From the NCBI GenBank assembly GCA_014729055.1, contig WJKO01000420.1:1-6101 (forward strand): DNA of 6,101 nt, in the 5' to 3' direction. Position numbers and translations under genes: made by a program. The DNA comes from Promethearchaeota archaeon (GTDB lineage: Archaea > Asgardarchaeota > Lokiarchaeia > Sigyniarchaeales > Promethearchaeaceae). Shown piece after piece: positions 1 through 4,764 of the stretch. Each line of letters begins with the position of its first letter. Within the stretch, counting starts at the first letter, position 1. Below the pieces are notes generated by a model, which saw nothing but the letters and a program-made list of their open reading frames with translations, was not told the DNA's origin and did no database searches.

Positions 1-71
1 ATTATATAGTCAAATATCTTATCAGCAAGAACCTCAGGCGTCTGAAAATCTCCGTATTCTTTTCTATCCAT
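1..71 (-). CDS. N-terminus of a probable N6-adenine DNA methyltransferase, partial (runs off left edge)
   Basis: An ATG at 71-69 opens a frame of 23 codons that stays open to the window edge. It begins MDRKEYGDFQTPEVLADKIF. The segment around YGDFQTP followed by a hydrophobic/acidic helix is typical of the extreme N-terminus of class I SAM-dependent N6-adenine DNA methylases of restriction-modification systems, where it precedes the SAM-binding domain. That recognition is from family memory. The catalytic NPPY-type motif would lie outside the window, so function is not proven. The start is 25 bases after the stop of the upstream acidic-protein gene on the same strand, so the two are probably co-transcribed. 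A weak purine-rich stretch (GGTAG) lies about ten bases before the ATG. The piece is too short to assign the system type (I, II, or a BREX/DISARM-like modification arm). Confidence 0.5.
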   Translation of the reverse strand, partial: MDRKEYGDFQTPEVLADKIFDYI

Positions 72-96
72 AATCTTTTCTACCAATATTCTTTTT

Positions 97-531
97 CTAT
101 GCAACAATGCATACTTCTGAAATAGAATCATAATCATGACTTACAAATAACATATCCAAATCGGTTAAGACTATAACATCAACACCATCGATTGTTATTT
201 GTTGTATAAACCAGCCACAACCGCCATTATCTCCAGAACCCCCTTTGAAAAAGTCGATTAACGCTTCTTTCACGCCATAAGCAATTGTTTTCCCACCAAG
301 CCATGTAAATAATTTACTTGAATTAATGTAGTCAACTTCAAGGTCAGGATAGAATTCGTAAAGATCATCATGGTCAATATCTCCTTGATAAAATTCAATA
401 AGAGCGGGTATAAGATCAGTTAAATCTTTGTCAACATAAACGTTAGAAGAGAATGGGTTTTTCAGATCTGTTAAATCTGAAAGTTGTATAGGATCAAATT
501 TAACGCTATTTTTTATATTATTTTTAGACAT
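97..531 (-). CDS. Small, very acidic, arginine-free protein of unknown function
   Basis: I do not recognise this 144-residue protein. It has about 20 Asp and 5 Glu against 9 Lys and no Arg, giving a net charge near -16. The acidic residues are densest at residues 51-67 (GDIDHDD, then EFYPDLEVDY). A Gly-rich turn (GGSGDNGGCGWF) lies near residues 96-107, followed by a hydrophobic strand pattern (ITIDGVDVIVLTDLDMLFV), so the C-terminal half looks like an ordinary alpha/beta fold. There is no signal peptide or membrane segment, so it is probably cytoplasmic. The ATG at 531 follows a weak GTGAT motif and a TATA-like box about 30 bases upstream. The stop is TAG. The next gene, 25 bases downstream, looks like a DNA methyltransferase, so a role in a restriction or defence locus (immunity, DNA-mimic or accessory protein) is possible but only inferred from position and charge. 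Confidence 0.75.
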   Translation of the reverse strand: MSKNNIKNSVKFDPIQLSDLTDLKNPFSSNVYVDKDLTDLIPALIEFYQGDIDHDDLYEFYPDLEVDYINSSKLFTWLGGKTIAYGVKEALIDFFKGGSGDNGGCGWFIQQITIDGVDVIVLTDLDMLFVSHDYDSISEVCIVA

Positions 532-561
532 AATTCATCACTTTTCCGATGGTTGAGCGTG

Positions 562-569
562 TATTTAAA
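562..569 (-). promoter_or_regulatory. Possible TATA box for the acidic-protein gene
   Basis: On the minus strand this reads TTTAAATA, centred about 35 bases before the ATG at 531. At the archaeal TATA-to-start distance of about 26 bases, transcription would begin near 540, giving a very short leader. No clear BRE is seen. The call rests on sequence similarity and position only. Confidence 0.3.
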
Positions 570-606
570 TCCGCGGTTGGTTCCGAAAATGCGTGTTTTT
601 CACATG

Positions 607-612
607 AAAAAA
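607..612 (-). terminator. Possible T-run terminator after the mtrH-like gene
   Basis: A run of six T on the minus strand lies about 20 bases after the TAA of the MtrH-family gene, with further T/A-rich sequence around it and no convincing stem. Archaeal intrinsic termination often uses T-rich tracts without a hairpin. The tract separates the MtrH-family gene from the acidic-protein gene, which has its own TATA-like box. Confidence 0.3.
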
Positions 613-631
613 CTCAAACTTAGTTTTTATT

Positions 632-1555
632 TTATATTATTTTGTGAAATGGTCCTTGCTGAATTTTGACTTTATTATTTCGTTTTTGATAATATGAAAC
701 TATGGCTTCACGGGGTGCCATTGCAGAAAAGACTTGGGGTGCATGCCTCGCTGCACCATATAATATGAAGTCTGCGCCGTAATCTCTCAGATATGTACAA
801 ATCGATGCATCAGCTATGATCCGACCATCCTTTCCTAAGATTTCCTTTGCATTCTTCCATTCAAAAACAGCATTAGTCGGAGCACAACCCACGGGAAAGC
901 CGAATTCCTGCTTTATTAAATCCTGGCTGGCAGCACACATGCCTATGCTCATCAAATCGAGAACGGCCACATCAACAATGAAGTCATTTACACCCGCTTC
1001 TTTCGCTTTTTGCAACAATCCTTTAAATCGACCTTCCTTCCCCAATAATAACCTTTTCTTTTTCTTGGGTGTCAATGAAAGTTTTTCAAATAACAATAGC
1101 ACGGCATATTTAACCCCGATATCTTTTATCTCTGCTAAAATTTCATCCGAAGTTTCATTATCTATTGAATTTAAAATGGCACAATCTAACAGCCCCATAT
1201 CCTTAATATCTCGCATTGCGGGGATTCTTGAATCATCACTTAATCCATCTACAAGAAAGGGATATCCGGGCGCAATCTCCGAAATATAACGGGCATAATT
1301 TGTGAGAGCTTCACGAGTTTGCCCGATCAGATCAAAGATTATTGGTAATCCCGTCTTTTTACTCCATTCAATCATGGTATGTACGTCTTTATCTGCAATA
1401 GCCCGGTCGATTTCACCAGTTTTTCGGTTTTTACAAGCAGCATGGCTTTTATAGAATAGACTGCCGATCATAACAACGGGTCGTTCTCCGGGCTGGCCAC
1501 CAATTTCAATATTCTTTATCTTTACTACTTTTTGCTCTTTTTCATATATTTTCAT
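632..1555 (-). CDS. mtrH-like: MtrH-family corrinoid/tetrahydromethanopterin methyltransferase, stand-alone
   Basis: This 307-residue cytoplasmic protein matches the tetrahydromethanopterin S-methyltransferase subunit H family along its length and is close to the usual 310-320 residues. Seen in the sequence are the N-terminal signature EKEQKVVKIKNIEIGGQPGE with RPVVMIGSLFY (about residues 5-35), the alternating strands and helices of a pterin-binding TIM barrel, PVGCAPTNAVFEW (221-233) and a C-terminal DFILYGAAR (262-270). In the Mtr complex, MtrH moves the methyl group between methyl-H4MPT and the corrinoid of MtrA. Stand-alone homologues such as the MtoA type do the same with soluble corrinoid proteins in methyl- or methoxy-compound pathways. 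No other mtr subunit and no corrinoid protein lie in this window, so a stand-alone role or a partner elsewhere is likely. The ATG at 1555 is supported by a GGAGGCG Shine-Dalgarno and by the family's N-terminal match. Confidence 0.92.
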   Translation of the reverse strand: MKIYEKEQKVVKIKNIEIGGQPGERPVVMIGSLFYKSHAACKNRKTGEIDRAIADKDVHTMIEWSKKTGLPIIFDLIGQTREALTNYARYISEIAPGYPFLVDGLSDDSRIPAMRDIKDMGLLDCAILNSIDNETSDEILAEIKDIGVKYAVLLLFEKLSLTPKKKKRLLLGKEGRFKGLLQKAKEAGVNDFIVDVAVLDLMSIGMCAASQDLIKQEFGFPVGCAPTNAVFEWKNAKEILGKDGRIIADASICTYLRDYGADFILYGAARHAPQVFSAMAPREAIVSYYQKRNNKVKIQQGPFHKII

Positions 1556-1562
1556 GCGATTT

Positions 1563-1569
1563 CGCCTCC
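1563..1569 (-). promoter_or_regulatory. Shine-Dalgarno of the mtrH-like gene
   Basis: GGAGGCG on the minus strand, seven bases before the ATG at 1555. It is the clearest ribosome binding site in the window, and it fixes the start and implies a leadered transcript, unlike the aminotransferase gene. Confidence 0.65.
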
Positions 1570-1610
1570 ATTTCTGATGAGATAGGCTATTTGTTAGTCT
1601 TTTGCAATTT

Positions 1611-1618
1611 CTTATAAA
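1611..1618 (-). promoter_or_regulatory. Probable TATA box of the mtrH-like gene
   Basis: The minus strand reads TTTATAAG, preceded by a purine-rich AAGTAAA that could serve as a BRE. Initiation about 26 bases downstream would fall near 1588 and give a leader of about 33 bases that contains the Shine-Dalgarno. This supports independent transcription of the MtrH-family gene. Confidence 0.45.
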
Positions 1619-1696
1619 TTTACTTAATAATGGATTGCTACAGACTATTATAGATGACTGAAAATCAATTTTTTGAATATTCTATTCTGGTTCTAT

Positions 1697-1722
1697 AAAT
1701 AAAACTAATAAAATAAAACTAA
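1697..1722 (-). repeat. 12-bp direct repeat, T-rich on the minus strand; possible terminator
   Basis: AAATAAAACTAA occurs perfectly at 1697-1708 and at 1711-1722 (plus strand), a 14-base period. On the minus strand it gives two TTAGTTTTATTT units starting about nine bases after the stop of the decayed frame at 1731. The T-rich content and place just after a stop fit an archaeal terminator of the old gene. No hairpin is evident. Confidence 0.4.
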
Positions 1723-1730
1723 GTTATAGA

Positions 1731-2069
1731 TTATCCATAGTTAGCCCATTCGCCGTGATATGCATGGTATGCTTTTTCTGCAATATCGGAAGCTTGGTGT
1801 CCTGGGTGGTTCGGGTCGCTATATAAATATTCTTTATCCCACCCCGTTCTTGATAAGCTTTTTCGCCTAATTATATCTTGAAATCCGTGATGAGCCGTCC
1901 ATAGCGCGGGGTCATCGGGTAAATCCATAAGAGGATTAATTATACTCATCCTATCAATAGGTCCAAATCCGCTTAATAGCGATTTGATTTCGATAAAGTC
2001 GTTTGCAATTTCGCAGCATTTGTTTATATAATCAAGCGTATATTTCAGGACATTCGGACGATATTTGTT
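1731..2069 (-). pseudogene. Open-frame remnant without a proper start, possibly the C-terminal part of the broken LVIVD gene
   Basis: The frame is open for 112 codons from just after a TGA at 2072-2070 to a TAA at 1733-1731. The first ATG is at 1949 and would give 72 residues, but it has no usable Shine-Dalgarno. The 40 codons before it (including KYTLDYINKCCEIANDF) look as protein-like as the rest, so the real coding segment probably extends further upstream. The sequence has no membrane segment. It ends in a His/Tyr-rich tail (NHPGHQASDIAEKAYHAYHG) that I cannot assign. The frame lies +1 relative to the LVIVD frame and overlaps its end by 38 bases, so a single-base insertion between about 2032 and 2072 would join them. 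A remnant of a separate gene is equally possible. Confidence 0.5.
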
Positions 2070-2535
2070 TCACTTGCGATGGACTGCTCGGTGTGCTAAT
2101 GTCAATTATCTCCAGCCCATCATCACCATCAGCCACGTACGCATAGTCGCCCGAAACATAGACACCACGTGCATATCCGCCGTCGTAAAATTGTCCCTCT
2201 TGCGATGGACTGCTCGGTGTGCTAATGTCAATTATCTCCAGCCCATCAAATCCATCTGCCACATACGCATAGTCGCCTTAAATATACACATCAAAAGCAT
2301 CTCCCCCGTCGCCAAATTGTCCGACTTCCTCTGGTGAGCATAGAACAGCAGATATCGGACTTTTGTAATCTTGGATATATCGCTTCTCAATATCCGTTTG
2401 ATTTCTTGCTTTATTCACTATCAAATTCAAGTTATTGATTATAAGCATATTAAAAATAATAATAATCAGAAATCCATATAATCTTAATAAAAATTTATTT
2501 TTATATTTAATCGTCAATCCACTCTTAATTTTCAT
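2032..2535 (-). pseudogene. LVIVD-repeat (beta-propeller-type) surface protein, interrupted by an in-frame stop
   Basis: The frame starts with ATG at 2535 and runs 168 codons with one internal TAA at 2280-2278. Residues 1-14 are basic and about 15-40 are strongly hydrophobic (signal anchor or signal peptide). After about residue 60 come repeats of about 42 residues with the LVIVD pattern YAYVADGxDGLEIIDISTPS, known in archaeal and bacterial surface beta-propeller proteins. The stop falls inside a repeat: VYI-stop-GDYAYVADG where the next repeat reads VYVSGDYAYVADG, so a Ser codon became TAA. After two clear repeats the frame leaves the pattern and ends at TGA 2034-2032. Intact LVIVD proteins usually have many more repeats, so this is also shortened. 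The downstream half has a spurious ATG at 2262, inside the repeat. Assembly error is possible, but the stop together with the loss of pattern favours a decayed gene. Confidence 0.75.
2073..2248 (-). repeat. Perfect 50-bp direct repeat at 126-bp spacing within the LVIVD remnant
   Basis: Bases 2073-2122 and 2199-2248 are identical over 50 positions. The 126-base period equals 42 codons, one LVIVD repeat, and the shared block encodes the DGLEIIDISTPSSPSQ segment. The repeat unit nearer the N-terminus, around 2325, has diverged. Identity at the nucleotide level, third positions included, points to a recent duplication or gene conversion between the two repeats. Confidence 0.85.
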
Positions 2536-2800
2536 TCAAACATGTATCTATCTCAAGTTCCAATAGAGATCTATGTAAAATCTATTAATCTAAAAAACCC
2601 TTTATTATATCATTACCATTTATAGTTTGTTAATAACAATATATATAATTTCTATTAATATGATAATCAAGAATAAATTATTAATCTCGAATATATTTCG
2701 TAGTTTGCCGAAAAATTTTAGCATAAAACCAGAAATATATTTTAATTTAGTAGATATAATTGGTTGATAATTGTTGATAATTTATTCAAATTCATTAAAT
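2536..2800. other. AT-rich intergenic spacer with no gene seen
   Basis: This spacer of about 265 bases between the aminotransferase stop and the LVIVD remnant is very AT-rich with frequent stops in all frames. The only structure noted is a perfect 10-bp tandem duplication, GTTGATAATT, at 2763-2772 and 2773-2782, close behind the aminotransferase gene. No convincing hairpin terminator, tRNA or small RNA is visible. The minus strand carries several T-rich stretches that could end transcription. Confidence 0.5.
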
Positions 2801-3970
2801 TTACATACATTTAGAATGGGCTTTCTTCACGCTTTCAATCATTTTTTCTACTTTCGATTCATCCATAGATTCATCAATTGGGATGCGAATCGCCGTCTCT
2901 AATATTTCTTCCGCAATCGGACACATCCCCTCTTGATAATTGTAGGTTTTTTCACCTATCTTTTCTGCAGGCCAAATATTTCCCGGAAAGAAGTGTTTAT
3001 TAACAAACAGCGGTTCCAAATATATCGGTCTCGGGATATATCCTGCACCTGCTTTGATCAAACCTGAAGTTTTTAATTTCCGAACAAATTTATCTCTATC
3101 ACATCCTAAAACATCTGGATCCATACGAATCATGGTAAACCAATAGGAGGCATAGTTGTAATCATATACTTTATGCGGATAAATGCCGTCCAATCCCATA
3201 ATGCCTTTATTGAACATATTACCAAATAGATGTCTTTTTTCTACAATATTGCTTAATTTGGAGAATTGCGCTAACGCAACCGCAGATTGAAGTTCTGTTA
3301 TCCGGTAATTTGGGGCTAATTTCGATAAACGGACTCCTTTTCCATGTCGGTCGTAATATTTGTCGGCATAATTTGAAACGCGTTCATAATAAGTCTCGTT
3401 GTTAGTTATTACAAATCCGCCGTCACCAGCTGAGATATGTTTATACGCGTTTAGTGAATAGCACCCTATATCCCCCATTGTTCCTAATTTCTTATTTTTG
3501 TATTTACCGCCGTATGCCTGAGCACAGTCTTCTATTACGGGAATGCCTCTTGATTTGCCCAGCTGTAAAATCTCGTTCATTTCTGCTGGATTCCCTGTAA
3601 GATGAACTACCAAAATAGCTTTTGTATTTTCCGTAATAACTTTTTCAATAGACTCGGCTGTAATATTGTACGTATGCGGGTCAACATCAGCAAAGATTGG
3701 TATTAAATTCTGATAGAGGATTCCGATAACTGTACCCATATCGGTAATTGGCGCCGTTATTACCTCACCGCCAGGCGGAATTTCTAATGCAGCAACAGCA
3801 CAATGTATCGCCGCAGTCCCAGAGGACATGACTGCCGCATATTTAATGCCGAAGAACTTCCGTATCGTCTTGAGCAATTTTCCGGTCATTTTACCCTTAT
3901 TGTAAAAAAGATTATCCGATTTGATTGTTTTTTTCAAATTCCTTAATTCTTCTTTCCCATATTTCTTCAT
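2801..3970 (-). CDS. DegT/DnrJ/EryC1/StrS-family PLP-dependent aminotransferase
   Basis: This 389-residue protein is a typical fold-type I aminotransferase of the sugar/aminocyclitol class. Visible are the PLP-phosphate SSGTAA motif (49-54), EDCAQAYGG (147-155) with Asp148 expected to pair with the pyridine nitrogen, GTMGDIGCYSLNAYKHISAG (163-182) with Lys177 as the Schiff-base lysine followed by DGG, and NYRITELQSAVALAQ (221-235). All key residues are present and the length is normal. The family usually moves an amino group from Glu or Gln to a keto-sugar nucleotide or keto-cyclitol in the cytoplasm. The SDNLFYNKGK N-terminus and the late PRPIYLEPLF and CPIAEEI motifs recall the inosose-aminotransferase-like branch, but the substrate cannot be named. 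The start at 3970 keeps the family N-terminus. No Shine-Dalgarno is seen, and a TATA-like repeat about 26 bases upstream suggests a leaderless message. It lies 32 bases behind the membrane-protein gene. Confidence 0.93.
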   Translation of the reverse strand: MKKYGKEELRNLKKTIKSDNLFYNKGKMTGKLLKTIRKFFGIKYAAVMSSGTAAIHCAVAALEIPPGGEVITAPITDMGTVIGILYQNLIPIFADVDPHTYNITAESIEKVITENTKAILVVHLTGNPAEMNEILQLGKSRGIPVIEDCAQAYGGKYKNKKLGTMGDIGCYSLNAYKHISAGDGGFVITNNETYYERVSNYADKYYDRHGKGVRLSKLAPNYRITELQSAVALAQFSKLSNIVEKRHLFGNMFNKGIMGLDGIYPHKVYDYNYASYWFTMIRMDPDVLGCDRDKFVRKLKTSGLIKAGAGYIPRPIYLEPLFVNKHFFPGNIWPAEKIGEKTYNYQEGMCPIAEEILETAIRIPIDESMDESKVEKMIESVKKAHSKCM

Positions 3971-3991
3971 AAATAAAAATTAGTAGATGAG

Positions 3992-3999
3992 CTTATATA
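3992..3999 (-). promoter_or_regulatory. Probable TATA box for leaderless transcription of the aminotransferase gene
   Basis: TATATAAG on the minus strand, in the repeat copy nearest the aminotransferase, is centred about 26 bases before the A of its ATG at 3970. That is the normal archaeal TATA-to-initiation distance, so the transcript would start at or next to the ATG. This fits the absence of a Shine-Dalgarno there. Read-through from the upstream genes is also possible. Confidence 0.42.
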
Positions 4000-4030
4000 A
4001 TCTTATATAATCTTATATAATCTTATATAT
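3992..4030 (-). repeat. 10-bp tandem repeat (TATATAAG-containing) spanning a gene end and a likely promoter
   Basis: The unit CTTATATAAT (plus strand) occurs three times exactly, at 3992-4001, 4002-4011 and 4012-4021, followed by a partial fourth copy to about 4030. On the minus strand it reads ATTATATAAG. The repeat encodes the last residues (YIRLYKII) and stop of the membrane protein and then continues one unit past the stop. Each unit holds a TATATAAG sequence like an archaeal TATA box. Confidence 0.85.
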
Positions 4031-4764
4031 TGCGCGATTCCCATGACAACAGCAAATCCCGCGAAAATTATAAAGGCATATAACATGAAATTCCACCACG
4101 AATTCGGCTTTAAATGCATCAATTGCGGATTTTGCCCTAACGACACTAAGGCAATGATATATATGATAGGAGAATAAAATAGAATTGACATTAAGATATA
4201 GGCATTTGTTAAGAATAATGTATTAATTTGCTCGTCCTTTTTGGTCAATTTGAAGATTATAACGTGTAGTAAAAAGGGCAACAGAAAGCCTGCACCAAAT
4301 ACAAGTGAAAAAATTAATAGGAATGTATATATGCCATAGTTGAACAGCATTTTCGACCATACATATATATTCAGTTGTAATAGTTCTGTGAGCGTTTCTG
4401 GTCCATCCATTATGCCCAATAATCCCAACGTAACGAATATACTACAGCCAATAATATTAATAATGGCAAGAATATTGAGTCTACTTGATTTTGTATGGAG
4501 AATGTGGTTGACTTTTTGTTTGGGTGTCATCCAATAACCGAACAACGTAAAATGGTAGAGAAATGCTTGTTTCCATTTTAGGTCTGCCCTGCCCCCATGT
4601 TCTACACTTTCTTCTCGTTCCACACGCCTTTCTCGTTCCACACGCCTTTCTCGTTCTACGCGCTCGATTCGTCCTATATCTTCGTCTCGTTTTACATCTT
4701 CGTCTCGTTCTTCTTGTTTATCGGGCGCATCTATTTTCCCGTCAGAATCATTATTCATACTCAT
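4003..4764 (-). CDS. Polytopic membrane protein, Yip1-like, with a charged repeat N-terminal tail
   Basis: This 253-residue protein has two parts. Residues 1-60 are hydrophilic and almost wholly charged, with hexapeptide repeats DEDVKR/DEDIGR (21-32) and RVERER-type units (about 35-51). Residues 95-253 hold four to five membrane segments, at about 95-118, 143-171 (long, possibly two), 183-209 and 223-247. A WMTPKQKVNHIL stretch before the first resembles the entry to Yip1-family domains. Yip1-like proteins in prokaryotes are mostly uncharacterised, so no function is assigned, and the family call is from pattern only. The ATG at 4764 overlaps the stop of the upstream gene as ATGA, with an AGAGG motif at 4775-4779, which suggests translational coupling. 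A second ATG two codons in is an alternative start. The C-terminus is encoded by a 10-bp tandem repeat. Confidence 0.8.
   Translation of the reverse strand: MSMNNDSDGKIDAPDKQEERDEDVKRDEDIGRIERVERERRVERERRVEREESVEHGGRADLKWKQAFLYHFTLFGYWMTPKQKVNHILHTKSSRLNILAIINIIGCSIFVTLGLLGIMDGPETLTELLQLNIYVWSKMLFNYGIYTFLLIFSLVFGAGFLLPFLLHVIIFKLTKKDEQINTLFLTNAYILMSILFYSPIIYIIALVSLGQNPQLMHLKPNSWWNFMLYAFIIFAGFAVVMGIAQYIRLYKII
4614..4713 (-). repeat. 18-bp in-frame tandem repeats encoding the Glu/Arg tail
   Basis: An 18-base unit is repeated perfectly at 4614-4631 and 4632-4649, with a degenerate copy at 4650-4667. A second, related 18-base pair lies at 4678-4695 and 4696-4713 with differences at its end. Each unit keeps the frame and encodes six residues (ER-rich or DED-rich). 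Length changes by slippage would leave the downstream membrane domain in frame. Confidence 0.8.

Noticed and set aside
97..99. TAG stop read as pyrrolysine in the acidic-protein gene
   Set aside because: Read-through meets a second TAG after eleven codons and then a TGA, and the added residues show no recognisable pattern. The downstream ATG at 71 in another frame gives a better explanation.
484..669. 61-codon plus-strand hydrophobic frame
   Set aside because: It spans the end of one minus-strand gene, a spacer and the start of another; its composition reflects AT richness and it has no ribosome site.
816..1289. 157-codon open frame on the plus strand
   Set aside because: It lies wholly antisense to the MtrH-family gene, whose protein match is strong along its length. 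It has no ribosome site and no recognisable protein features.
2065..2337. 90-codon plus-strand frame with an internal protein repeat
   Set aside because: The repeat is only the antisense shadow of the LVIVD repeats. The minus-strand reading has the known family pattern.
3992..4030. CRISPR-like short repeat array
   Set aside because: The units are directly adjacent 10-mers with no spacers, so this is a simple tandem repeat.
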